Origin: Haematobia irritans
Lineage: Eukaryota; Arthropoda; Insecta; Diptera; Muscidae
DNA: 64,000 nucleotides
Reading direction: 5' to 3'
Assembly: GCF_050003625.1 (NCBI RefSeq)
Contig: NC_134398.1
Span: 100,297,664-100,361,663, forward strand
The notes under the pieces are model-generated. The model was not told the DNA's origin. It searched no databases and saw nothing but the letters and a program-made list of their open reading frames with translations. Position 1 is the first letter of the stretch, and each line of letters starts with the position of its first letter. Shown in pieces: positions 11,976-21,906 of this stretch. The position numbers and the translations under genes were made by a program.

Positions 11976-12671
11976 TGCTGTCGTTTCGAGAGCAAACTTG
12001 AATCGGCGCTAGTTCTAAGATACATGTCTATAATCCTCTCCAAAGTCTGAAGTAGTAATGAGGATAAGCTGATTGGTCGAAAATCCTTCGCACTCGAGTG
12101 AGAAGCTTTTCCTGCTTTATGAAAACGACTTTTGTTTCCCTCCACTTTTCTGGAATATATGCTAAGTTTATACATCCTTTATATATCACCGTCGACCAAG
12201 GGATAATTCTGTCAGTCACTGTAACTCCGCCGGAGTAATTCCATCAGGTCCAGGAGATTTGAATGACCCAAAGCTATTTAGCGCCCATTTTATTCTAGAT
12301 TCCGATACAAGTTCCTCGATAGGAAATGACCGTTGAGCCACTGTAGAACCGCCAGAACATGGTCCAACCGTCTGACTTCCAGGAAAATGTGTGTCCAATA
12401 GTACCTCCAGCGTTTCCTCACGGGACGTTGTCCAATTGCCCCCCGATGTTTTAATGAAACTTGGAGCGGAGTTAGTGGATGCTAGTACCTTTCGTAGTCT
12501 GGAAGCCTCGGACGTATTCTCAATACTGCTGCAGTAAACATTCCAAGAGTTATGCTGAGCCTTTCTCAGTTCTCGCTTGTATCCTTTCAGATTATTCTTG
12601 TAAGCGTCCCAATCCTCAGGAGCTCTGGTGGACTTTGGTTTGTTAAAGAGCTTCCTGCAGGATTTCCTCAT
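11963..12671 (-). pseudogene. LINE-R ORF2: linker and RT N-terminal pieces
   Basis: Two pieces in different frames. 12671-12216 holds the region between endonuclease and RT (KSPGPDGITPAELQ near its end, an RT motif-0 type phrase). 12175-11963 holds the next RT block, with FRPISLSSLLLQTLERIID. A frameshift separates them and another leads into the 660-codon frame. Comparison with copy 3 shows the same order, so these are breaks in one ancestral ORF2. Confidence 0.85.
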
Positions 12672-12713
12672 ATTACTTAACTCCGTAGACCACCATGGTG
12701 GTCGATTTATGTA

Positions 12714-13349
12714 TCAATCATCTTTCCTAACATTTGGTGGAAATATGGTCTTTGAAGTACGAACAACCAATCTGAAACTGATGTAGCGATGATCTGAGTA
12801 GCTATGTTCCCTCAAAACTTGCCACTCAGATATCTTATCATTCAGTTCCGGAGAGGCCAATGTGACGCTCAAAACCTCTTGCCTGTTTTTGGTGACGAAG
12901 GTTGGTGCATCGCCCTTATTGCAAACTACCAGGTTACTACTCAAAATAAACTCTATTAGCGACTCTCCCCTTGCATTAGTTTCACTACTTCCCCAAATAC
13001 AATGATGTGCATTTGCATCGCATCCCATAATGAGTTTTGTCTTTGTTTTCAGTGACTCCTCAACTAAGGTCTTAACGGCACATGGAGGCATCTCCCTATC
13101 ATGTCCCATGTAGACCGATGATATCCAGTATTTGCATTTGGATATCTCTAGACTGTCTACGACAGTGTCTGCATTGCTTAATGAAGGAAGCAGAAACAAG
13201 TTTAGTTCGTTCTTAGCAATTATACATGCTCGATTTTTATCTTTACCGGTATTATGCAAAAGTTTGAAACCCAGAGTGCTTAATTCACAGATCTTATTCT
13301 TATATATGTATGGTTCTTGAATAAGAACTATATCTATGTCTCCTTTCAT
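12714..13349 (-). pseudogene. LINE-R ORF2: endonuclease domain
   Basis: 211 codons of an exonuclease-endonuclease-phosphatase (APE-type) domain. Visible active-site features: IVLIQEPYIY (Glu, residues about 6-15), GCDANAHHCIWG (Asp/Asn) and YSDHRYISF (Asp-His near the C-terminus). This enzyme nicks the target for target-primed reverse transcription. Shortly after PPNVRKDD the sequence jumps, because of the deletion, into the linker. The 5' end of the element (13380) cuts the first codons of ORF2. Confidence 0.88.
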
Positions 13350-13450
13350 CAGGATGACTTTTAAGGCAGCACAAGAGGCCTATAGCATAGTTTGCAGCGC
13401 CCACGAGCCCATGCAAACATAGCATTATTTAACAGAAACATGCATTTGTT

Positions 13451-13522
13451 GGCCACGTGGAGCAGTGGTTAGCATTTCTGTCTTGCATGCAAAGGGTCGT
13501 GGGTTCAATCCCTGCTCCGACC
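13451..13522 (+). ncRNA. tRNA-like sequence (alanine-like loop), copy A
   Basis: Starts GGCCACGTGGAGCAGTGG (A-box-like GTGGAGCAGTGGTTAGC) and contains the B-box-like GGGTTCAATCC. Loop CTTGCAT in the anticodon position would read UGC. The T-arm pairs reasonably; the anticodon stem does not. A degenerate tRNA-derived module, divergent to the one at 6618-6690 once the LINE insertion is removed. Confidence 0.6.
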
Positions 13523-14871
13523 GAACGCCATTTTTTTTTACTTTACACATTTATATTTATACTATATTAAATTTTTATAATGAAACTTCGAAACGTGGGT
13601 TATTAAAGATTTGCATTCAGAAACAGTGCTTGATATAAACGAAAAGGACTGAGCTTTTGGATAAAATATTATTTTTTTATTGCAAAAAGAAAAATTTTAT
13701 AACAAAATATTGTTTTTGGTATAAAAGTTTGAAATTTTGGAAGGAATTCAAACACTCTAACAAAAGAAGAACGTGGAGTCGAGTATAAATATACATAAAT
13801 AATTTTGTAATATACACAAATTTATTTAGGCGTGAACAGTTTTTTACTAGAATTTAACACCATTGCATTTAAAACTTATCGTGTTTTATACTTACTTTAA
13901 TTTTTACCTTTAAGGCCGGTATTAAGTTGCATTATCGCTCTAAGAGGACCCTGTTTTGCATTTTACTTTTCTTTTATAATTCATTTTAAAGAAAATAAAC
14001 TTTTTCAATTGTTTTTGCTGCAAAACTCGAACTTTATGCCCGCTTTTATATTTTAAGGCGTCCGTCAACTCCTCTTGGACTACTTATTAATGAAGAGGAA
14101 CTAAACATTGTTTTAATACATTTTACTGTTTAATCTTTCACTATTTCCTCTTTTTGTCATTTTACTGTCCCAACTCTAAAAAGAGTATAGTGCCCTATCG
14201 TTATTTTTATGAAGGTCCCTTTGTAATTTTTGTATATTTTCTACCGTTTTTATTTATTTTCCTTTGCCTGAATATTTTGACATACAAAACACATGTCCAC
14301 ACATACATAAAATGCTGCTCTCAACGCGAAAACCAATGCTGTTTTTTTCAAATGTCTTTTCTCTAGGTTCCGAATGTCTGTTCTCTTTACTCCGAATACT
14401 CATTCTAATATCCAAATTAAATTATATTTAGTCTTAAGCATATCAAATTTCTGGCCTTATCATAAAACAGTTTTCCGAAACAACATACAAGTGGTTTCAC
14501 AGAAAATGCTCTCTTTTGATTCTCTAGCTGTGTTATGTTGACATCTTTCGTCAACCCTCCCGGTTTTCATCTTTATTTCTTTCTCTATACTCTCTCTCTT
14601 TCCGCTCTCTGAATAAAATATCACAACATATATATGTTTACTCGCAATTTGTAAATTTCTATATCTTTACATTCACACATATTATTTTTATGAAACATTC
14701 ATTCCCCAAACATAATATATTCTAACAAACTAACATATGTGTCCCAAACATTTAGTGTTAGTTTAGGAACACTGCATGTTTGCACTTAAATATATTTTGT
14801 TTAAAAATTGTTCCCAAAACACATTTTGTTTATATTGGAACATATGAAAAACATATTTTTCTAACAGTGTA

Positions 14872-15310
14872 GAATTTAGTTTTTATCGGTCCATTTGGTA
14901 GGGCCTCCATATAGACCGATTTCATAGAAGGCGCACTGATCATGAAAATTGCATCACACTGAATGTAAAATTTCCAGATTTTACTTCTCGTTATTATTTA
15001 AATAATGGGGGTAAAAATCTACAGATAAGATTTCAAATCAAGGCAATATTTCATCATTTTGTTGCACACTTACAAGAAATGTTAATGATGTCTCTAAAAC
15101 TGAAATAAAAATGGTTCTTATAAATGATATAGAATGATATAGTCTCCATAGAAAAAATCTTTAAATTTATCTTCGGGAAGTGTACTAGTTGAACTGCTCT
15201 TCTTGGGAGAATATCTGTCATAAACCCCCTGAAATTTCAAAGGAAACTATAATATTTGATTCATGGTGGTGGGTATTTAAGATTCGGCTCGGTCGAACTA
15301 ACTGCTGTAT
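14872..15310. repeat. Dispersed repeat ending in GTGGGTATTTAAGATTCGG
   Basis: Opens with TATCGGTCC and CCATATAGACCGATTTC phrases shared with 5451-6314. Ends near 15300 with GGTGGGTATTTAAGATTCGG followed by CTCGGTCGAACT; a relative end is at 19985-20035. No coding potential. 15311-15634 has no recognisable feature other than being the upstream flank (intron or intergenic) of the exon at 15635. Confidence 0.5.
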
Positions 15311-15634
15311 ATATATTAGGTGAGGCTGTCCTAATCATTGTGCATAGCAGATTCTTATATTGGAACATATTTTTGCTTAATTTGGATAATGTATTCATGT
15401 TAGATAATTTATCTATTGATGACCATACAAACTGTTTTGTGCTTATTTGTATTTACTTATTACTTATTTACTTATACTTATTTATTTTGATACCCACCAA
15501 AATCCTGCTGAATTAGTAGCATTGTGAAGGAATGCATACAATTGTTGCGATGATATATTTATATTTTAATATTATTGTAAAAATTTAAATAATCTTGAGT
15601 TGTACAAAACTACTTAATTTACCTCTTTTTTTAG

Positions 15635-15722
15635 GCAAAACTGGAAACTAAGGCGCTAAAAGCCAAAAGACCTGGATTTACGGACGAAAGATATCATGAA
15701 ACGTCGTATTACATTGAAAACG
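15635..15722 (+). CDS. RPUSD2-like: RPUSD2/RluA-like pseudouridine synthase, internal exon
   Basis: An 88-nt exon bounded by a strong polypyrimidine-AG acceptor (CTCTTTTTTTAG just before 15635) and a GT donor at 15723. It reads AKLETKALKAKRPGFTDERY and then HETSYYIENG, with the last codon split across the junction. The phase joins the next exon exactly. The peptide matches the N-terminal region of insect RNA pseudouridylate synthase domain-containing protein 2 (RluA family) as I remember it. Upstream coding exons are not visible in the window. This is not part of any recognisable repeat, in contrast to nearly everything else here. Confidence 0.85.
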
Positions 15723-15842
15723 GTACTTAGTGTCATTCATTTTTTAAATTTAGTGATTTAAAATAGAGATTTTGAGTCACGGAACTATTTTTGTTGATTT
15801 ACACTACATAATTACTAGTTTTCATTTCTTATTATTTTTAAG

Positions 15843-16065
15843 GCTTGCGGAAGGTATATCCATATTACTTTACCTTCACAACATTTACTAAAGGACGATG
15901 GGTGGGAGAAAAAATTTTGGATGTCTTTTCAAGAGAATTCCGAGCACATCCAGCCGAAGAATACGAGAGGTGTATAAAAGCGGGAAGCCTAACAGTTAAT
16001 TATGAAAAGGTTCCAGTCGATTACAAACTGAAGCATAATGATTTGCTCGCAAATGTAGTTCACAG
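15843..16065 (+). CDS. RPUSD2-like: RPUSD2/RluA-like pseudouridine synthase, second exon
   Basis: A 223-nt exon after a 120-nt intron (acceptor TTATTTTTAAG, donor GTACG at 16066). It continues LRKVYPYYFTFTTFTKGRW, includes FSREFRAHPAEEYERCIKAG and ends DYKLKHNDLLANVVHR. This is the conserved segment ahead of the catalytic domain in RPUSD2-type enzymes, including the S4-like part (EEYERCIKAG...LTVNYEKV). Members isomerise uridine to pseudouridine in RNA. The catalytic exons (with the HRLDR-type motif) were looked for downstream and not found, so the next intron is very long or the rest lies outside. Drosophila has two paralogues (RluA-1 and RluA-2); which is represented cannot be decided. Confidence 0.9.
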
Positions 16066-16240
16066 GTACGTTTCAGTCTCTCGTTTTACAAATTATTTTA
16101 AGAGATACTTTTGCCAAATTAATTAGTAGAAGTTTTGCTTTTTTCTTTTGTCATTGCGACTATACTTGTCATTGCGACTATAAAAAAATTAAAAAATCGT
16201 TCTAGTTTAGGATGTTATCAAAAAGAGTTGCTAGTAGAGA

Positions 16241-16433
16241 GTGCACGTGACACGAAAAATTTCGTGACTCACCAGTGAGTCGTTAGTCACGCTGATGGTA
16301 ACGGCGTGAGTGTGCGTGATTAACAAACCAAAAGTCGTGCGTGAGCGTGAGTCACGAAAATGAGTTCTTCGTGAGTGTACGTGAGTAACGAATTTCGGAA
16401 AAATACGCTCACGGAAAAAATCCCGCCCACGGA
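16241..16433. repeat. CGTGAG/GTCACG-rich degenerate repeat
   Basis: About 190 bp crowded with CGTGAGTG, GTGAGTCACG and CACGAAAA words on both strands, lying in the intron or flank after the second RPUSD2-like exon. Unlike the AT-rich surroundings, it is CpG-containing. Function not evident. Confidence 0.6.
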
Positions 16434-16835
16434 CATAAAAGGCTTACGAGATGAATTTATTTACAATTTTAGTGACACCTGGGATGCTACACGCAAAGAA
16501 AAAAAAACGTTTGGAAAATGTGTACCGAAAACGTTTTTCTTTTGTTAGACTTTTTTGAATTTCTTCGAAAAATTTAAACATTTATCACCAAAAAAAATCG
16601 TTGTTACAAATTTTTTATTTTTTCAATAAAAAAAAAATATTTTTGAACGAACAACACAGTCCATTTCGTTTATATCAAGCACTGTTATTTTCTGACTTTA
16701 AGTCTTTAATAATACACATTTTACAGTTCATAGTAAAAATTTAATATAGTAGTATGTAATGTTGAACATCTTTTCGGAATCTTTCGAACATATCTGGAAT
16801 AAATAAAGGAAAAAAAAAAAAACTTTTTGGAGTTC

Positions 16836-16908
16836 GGTCGAAGCAGGGCTCGAACCCACGACCCTTGGCATGCAAGGCGGACATAGCAACCACTGCTCCA
16901 AGGTGCCC
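16836..16908 (-). ncRNA. tRNA-like sequence (alanine-like loop), copy E
   Basis: Read on the minus strand: GGCACCTTGGAGCAGTGGTT (A-box-like), then a loop with TTGCATG, then GGGTTCGAGCC (B-box-like). The T-arm is well paired, the other stems weak. A tRNA-derived module, 5' end facing its partner at 17022. Confidence 0.65.
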
Positions 16909-17021
16909 AACTAAATGTTTGTTTCTGTTAAATAAAGTTTGTTTAATCGGCTCGTGGGCGCCGCAAGCTATGCTATATTAATATAACTTATATAGATAGT
17001 TAGCTATTGATGCCAATAACA

Positions 17022-17094
17022 GCTACGTAGCTCAGTGGATAGTGAGCTGGCTTACAAATTGCATGGTCCGCGGTTCGATTCTCCGTCCAGGCGA
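17022..17094 (+). ncRNA. tRNA-like sequence (valine-like loop), copy E
   Basis: GCTACGTAGCTCAGTGGATA supplies an A-box-like tract, and GGTTCGATTC is a good B box. The loop CTTACAA would place UAC at the anticodon. T-stem pairs at four of five positions; acceptor and anticodon stems are degenerate. Followed four bases later by the GT of the intron-like interval. Confidence 0.65.
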
Positions 17095-17097
17095 AAG

Positions 17098-17155
17098 GTA
17101 AAATTTTAAAAATTTATAAAATTGTATAATTTCTTCTACATTGTTTGTATTACAG
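17098..17155 (+). other. Mini-intron-like GT-AG interval in copy E
   Basis: 58 nt from GTAAAATTTT to a pyrimidine-rich TTGTATTACAG. The size, AT content and acceptor fit a fly short intron. Equivalent intervals are at 57386-57443 (58 nt) and, on the minus strand, 46762-46821 (60 nt). Whether it is spliced is unknown. Confidence 0.4.
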
Positions 17156-17414
17156 AAAAAGGCGCTAAGAACTAAAAAACCTCGTGGAAGTGAGAAAGAT
17201 GTGAGGGAAAATGCAATTAGCCAGAAAAGATTGTTTTTTGAGTTAGTCTTTATGAAATTGTTTTTACATCCTGGAAAAGAGTAAACGTTTATCACAAACA
17301 GTATATACTTTTCTTCCAAATAAACTTCCTTACAGCGAAAAGCAAATTAGAAACGAACTTTGTTTGTCTAAAATTTCGTTTGGGAGGAAAGAATTATTTT
17401 TTTGCGTGTAAGAG

Positions 17415-17870
17415 TTTAATAACGCTCTCGATTTAACTCTCTTTTAGTTCATGGAATTATTACGTTTTAAGAAAGTTTCTATGACGTTAATATTTTTTGT
17501 GTACGTTAGTTAAATTAACCAAAACTGAGGAAAAAATTATACACGAATGAAGCATAAAGATGAACTAAATTCGTGTCTCCCACAAAATAGTTCCAAATTT
17601 CTTAAAATTTGTAAGTTTTACCAATAATGCGCCCATCATGAACTTCGTATGACACTAAAGACATTCTTGCAATTTTGAACTCCAATCTTTTCCTTCAAAC
17701 TATAAAATTTTCTTTAACAAGTGAAAAAAATTAATTATGTCTAATACATTTTCTTGAATTTGTCGAAAAATATTTACTTATTTATGTGATATCGGCGTGA
17801 GGTCAGCGTTTGTAATACTGTTTAGTTAAAATTTTCTACAAATAATCGAAATTATCTAAAATTAACCAAA
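17415..17870. mobile_element. H-type short element, truncated copy
   Basis: Closely similar along its length to 53787-54302 (shared phrases include TTTAGTTCATGGAATTATTA, CATCATGAACTTCGTATG and CTAAAGACATTCTTGC). Its left terminus is missing next to the right end of copy E, and its right terminus is degenerate. Confidence 0.75.
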
Positions 17871-17907
17871 AAAAAAATGAAAGAAGGCTTCATATTTATT
17901 AGTAATA

Positions 17908-18271
17908 CACCGAAAAAAAAATTCCGTAGTTAAACTAATGCTAAATTTAACTTAGTTTTATTGGAAAAAAATTATTTGTTTGAAGTTAAATTTTATTATT
18001 CTTTTCGAAATTTTCCATAGCCCAATGAAATTTTCCTGTTGTCTCAAACATTTCATGTACTAAACGTGGCCATGATTTGGCGCCAATGATTTTCTTCTTT
18101 ATTTTTAGTTTATTTTTTCTTCTATGAGAGGATGTAATTTCGTGAACTGCAGTTAAAAAGTACAACAGGGCATAAAATTTTTCTGGTTTTAACAATGTTT
18201 TGTGAAAATCTCAAAATGTGGAGTATAATGTAGTTCATTCTTGCTATAAAATAGTCAACTTTTTTTCTGTG
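17908..18271. mobile_element. J element, short inverted-repeat element with 11-bp direct repeats
   Basis: Ends CACCGAAAAAAAAATTCC and a tail CTTTTTTTCTGTG form an imperfect inverted repeat. Outside them the same 11 bases TATTAGTAATA occur at 17897-17907 and 18272-18282. It is 364 bp without coding potential. Confidence 0.75.
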
Positions 18272-18344
18272 TATTAGTAATAGTATTCATTTTATTTTTG
18301 ACAATACATTTGCATATTTACAACCAAATAAAATGAGTTTATAT

Positions 18345-18668
18345 TTTCACATGGCTATGATATTCTGAAGTTTTGTTGGAAGTATGTCAAACATTTTATG
18401 AGCTAAACATAGGTATAAAATTCAATGACCGTGTTCATAAGTTCAGTATGAACTAAAGCAAAAGAAAATTTTTCCAAAAATAGTAAGAATGATTTACGTT
18501 ATGGTTTAGTTCATTTTTTCTTCTATAAGATTGTGCAGCTTAAAAGTAGAACAGGGCATTAAATTTTAATGGTTTTAACAATGCTTTGTGAAAATCTCAA
18601 AATGTGGAGTATTTTCATTTTTCGCACGTGATAGTTCCTCCTATAGAAAAGTTTACTTTTTTTCTGTG
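18345..18668. mobile_element. J-related element, diverged copy
   Basis: Shares with 17908-18271 the strings GAACTAAA/AACAGGGCAT, GGTTTTAACAATG and GTGAAAATCTCAAAATGTGG, and a tail CTTTTTTTCTGTG near 18668. The left end is unclear. Confidence 0.65.
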
Positions 18669-18769
18669 TGAACGGTGTAGATTGGGCTGAATTGTGCATT
18701 TTCAAAAGCGAAATCATTACTCTATTCACAGAATGTGCTATTCAGTGCCAATTAGTAGTACACCTTTAC

Positions 18770-18900
18770 AAAAAATCGGAACATTATGTTATGATGTTTG
18801 TTTTATGTGAGCATATAATATGTTTGGAACAACTTTGACTATATGTATGGAAGCATTTTCTAACAAAAAAGATTGTGTTCGTACTGAAATTAAAAAATAT
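18770..18900. repeat. Fragment of a twin-tRNA element arm
   Basis: ATGTTTGTTTTATGTGAGCA followed by TATAATATGTTTGGAAC and an AGATTGTGTTC phrase match the right arm seen at 52878-53100 and 57485-57640. Only the arm is present. 18901-19065 shows nothing recognisable. Confidence 0.55.
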
Positions 18901-19065
18901 TTCTCGCAATTTGAGTTTTAACATTAATATTTTTCCATCGTTTTTCAACGATAACCATTTAAAAGTATACGATTTGTAAATCCTAAATAATATTTTTTTC
19001 AACCTACATCTAAATTTATTTAGTAGTGAACTATTTTTTTTTATCGTAGTTAGAAACAACAAGTA

Positions 19066-20035
19066 AGTAAAGTCTAAAGTCGGACACAACCGACTATATT
19101 ATACCCTTCACCACTATGTATAGCAAAATGTGTGGCACCAGCTTAACTTCTTCAAATTTTTTGGGAGTTATATAAAGGTTTATTCCCATATACAAATATT
19201 TAAATATTAGCCGATTTGGACAACATTTTTTAGACTTCTACAAAAGCTCTAGACTCAAAATTTAAATCTGTTAATGACCGGAACGGAGCACAGCATTAGT
19301 AAAAAATATTGGAAATATTTAAATATAAAGCTATTGCATAAAATTATACATACACACAGAGAAGAGATTGGTTGGAAATCGGTTGAAGCAATGAAATTTC
19401 TACATTCATAATTAAACATCAATTATCCCAATCGATCTACTATATTTGCAATCACATGTTTGTCTCTACTACCTTGATTCGACTACTTCAATATATTTGC
19501 GTTTGTGATAGTAGACAAACAGTTGTAGGAACTAAATATCTTTATTTTGAAAATTTTTGTCACTTAGAAATCACCACTTACGGATGGTTTTCACAACCGA
19601 ACGTCTTTTAAATTATTTTTCGAATGTCATTTCTATTGAAATAATAAGTTAATATCGAAAAAGTCGTATTTTTTATGATTCCATATTACGATAAAACGGC
19701 AGAAATATAACAATACATTTTCTGAAGAACTGAGACATAGAAATGCACTTTCTCAATAGGCAAGGAGTCAAATATGCAGGGAAATCAGGTCAAGATAGCG
19801 TGAGAAGTGAAAGCGCACATGATGGGAAATTAACCCCCACGATGCTACATACAAAAACCTTAATGATTGGAAACATCAGGTAGGTTCTGATTACTTTATA
19901 TGCTCGAAAACGGATTGGGATATACCCCAATTTCCAATTCTATATGTTTAATTGGTAATTGTCTTTGCATAGGAAATCGGCTACATTGGTGTTGGGTATT
20001 TAAAATTCGGCGCGGTCGATCTTCTTGTCGTATTT
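19066..20035. repeat. Dispersed inverted-repeat element, GGTCG/CGACC ends, with inner insertion
   Basis: Opens AAAGTCGGACACAACCGACT and TATTATACCC, and closes TGGGTATTTAAAATTCGG and CGCGGTCG, which is a rough inverted repeat. From about 19351 it is interrupted by an ACACAGAGAAGAGATTGG-type end shared with 20513. Non-coding. Confidence 0.5.
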
Positions 20036-20299
20036 AGCTATTTTCGAGACGAAAATATACGAATCATTTTATTAATTGATGTTTATTTTGTTTTGTTAGC
20101 AAAGCTTTAGGATGATTTCGCCAATTCATGGGGAAGGCTATATGAGCTGATTTACAACCAACATAATCGCTAAAAAATTTTAAATGCAATTTTCATCTTT
20201 TGATATCAAATACATTATATTTTTTGATTTATTTGTACCAATATACATATATTTAAATAAACAAATATTATATTTAATTGGGAAGGAATTAATTTTTAA

Positions 20300-21906
20300 T
20301 TCGGTCATTGGTATTATTAAGGTTGGGCAACACAACCGAATAATGATAGTAACTACAACCGATGTCGTCGTCAGACCCAACCAACACCATATGTTGTGTT
20401 AGTTGTGTCGACCGAATCAGCCGGGTGACACAACTGCCAACTGATAGTAGCTGCAACTGCCAAAAGTATGTTGGCAATAAATTCGGTTGTCACAACCTAT
20501 CTGAATTCTCTGCACACAGAGAAGAGAGTGGTTGGAATTCCGTTGTAGTAATGAACATTCTACATTTAGAAATAAATATAGGTTGTTTATACCAATTTTC
20601 TGTATTTACATGTATTTGTTCGTAACTGTAACTATTTGGTGAGACTTTCAACAGAATTTCTGTCATGCTACAAAATAAATGGTTGTAGCAACCAAATCTA
20701 CCTCCTTTGAAAAATTTTGAGTCAAATTAGTTGATACGACCAACCTTAAGGAAATTTTTTAACTATCATTTAGTTGCCAACATTTTCATATAGCATTCAC
20801 AGCCGAATGGCGTTTGAAATTTTTAAATGTCATTTGCGTTAATAAAAATTAATTGAAGCAGAAAAATGTATTTTATTTCAAACTTTTAAATCGAATAACA
20901 ATATGGGTCATAAATGTCGGTTCTTCTCATATCTTCACCATGGATGGGATCGCAACACCTTATGGATGATCTAAGGAGAGGATGTTTCCTGTGGACAATG
21001 GTTTGCACTCGATATATTTTTTAGATAATTCAAAATAACTCCATGTACCCCATTCTAGGAATGTAATGCAAATTTGGAGATTGTGATTCAACTTGGATCC
21101 TGTTTGATCCGAATGTTTGTAGGAGTTAAAATCGAGGACTAGTTGTGACCCGGCAATATTATACCCTGTACCATTCGTTAAATCTCGCCAAAATATTTCG
21201 TGAATTGTGGGTTTATGGACAATATTTGGCCAACAATATCAGAAGCCAAAGGCTTAACATCACTTTAACCGATTCTGTAGAAAGTATGTAATTGCGCTGT
21301 GTAGACCATGACTACAACCTGGGTAAAGCAAATTGTGTGTAAAATGTTGGCATTCTGGCCATATTTCTTCAAATCGGAAGAACATATACATGGAGGCTTT
21401 ATCTAAATCTGAGCCGATTTGGATTTGGAGAATGTGAAATCTACTCTCTGTGTAAAATATCAAGTCAAAATATCAAGTCATGTCTTTTTTAGTCTCGTGG
21501 GTAAAATATGTGTATTATTGTCACATTTCCCCCTTCAAACCAACATATATGTTATTGGAGCTATAACAAAATGAAAAAATAATAAAATACTTAATAAAAA
21601 ATTGAACTTCTCTCATTAAAACATTTAATATGCGTAGCGTTATTTAAATAGCGGGACCAATTTTTTTTTAAATTCGGTTATATGTACTTCGAGGGTTGAT
21701 CAACACAACCGAATGATGAAGGTGACAGCAGAATTTATTGGTTGACAAAATCAACTCTTTATGTCATGTAAGCCCTCCTTGCCATCGTACGATTGGCAAG
21801 ACCGAATTATTTGGGAGACACAACTGCCAAGTGATAGTAGCTGGAACTACCAAAAGGAGATTGGCAATAAATTCGATCGTCCCAACCAATCTGTATTCTC
21901 TGTGTG
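20300..21906. repeat. CAACCGAAT-rich dispersed element, tandem ends
   Basis: 20308-20510 and 21680-21906 are related to each other (shared ACACAACTGCCAA, TGATAGTAGCTG and GGCAATAAATTCG). They finish in inverted copies of ACACAGAGAAGAG-type ends; around 20500-20530 a right end (ATTCTCTGCACACAG) and a left end meet. Several small insertions are probable, including a segment near 21130-21430 with TATTATACCCTGTACC. Non-coding. Confidence 0.5.

Larger units (their letters stand above)
9901..13380 (-). mobile_element. LINE-R copy 2, 5'-truncated
   Basis: Minus-strand non-LTR retrotransposon from its TTAGG-like 3' tail (9901) to a 5' truncation near the start of ORF2 (13380). It abuts the right copy of the 13-bp TSD (13381-13393), whose partner lies at the 3' end of copy 1 (6735-6747). 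It encodes an apurinic-type endonuclease, RT, RNase H and a Cys/His C-terminal domain, with a deletion of roughly 160 bp after the endonuclease (near 12712, compared with copy 3) and several frameshifts. The RNase H domain places it in the I/LOA-like part of the non-LTR tree; the exact clade is uncertain. Confidence 0.93.
6317..14869. mobile_element. Twin-tRNA inverted-repeat element, copy A, split by nested LINE and DNA elements
   Basis: The left end CACCCTCAAAAAATCG (6317) is preceded by TA at 6315-6316; the right end CTAACAGTG (14861-14869) is followed by TA at 14870-14871. Both arms match the intact relative at 56363-57685 in reverse orientation. The element is interrupted between its two tRNA-like cores: 6735-6747 and 13381-13393 carry the same 13 bases TATAGCATAGTTT, a target-site duplication from a LINE insertion. 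Without the insert the element is about 1.9 kb. It has no protein-coding frame. Confidence 0.85.
16490..17408. mobile_element. Twin-tRNA inverted-repeat element, copy E (CACGCAAA ends)
   Basis: 919 bp bounded by CACGCAAAGAAAAAAAAACG on the left and a tail ending TTTTTTTGCGTG on the right, with TA at 16488-16489 and 17409-17410. It contains a divergent pair of tRNA-like sequences separated by about 110 bp, and a 58-nt GT-AG interval. The inner part aligns with the elements at 6317 and 56363, but the termini are different. No protein-coding frame. Confidence 0.88.

Noticed and set aside
11281..12012. 243-codon plus-strand frame
   Set aside because: Antisense shadow of the LINE-R RT, whose sense frame has catalytic motifs.
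17022..17094. Functional tRNA-Val gene
   Set aside because: Acceptor and anticodon stems do not pair and the copy is inside a repeated mobile element; kept only as tRNA-like.
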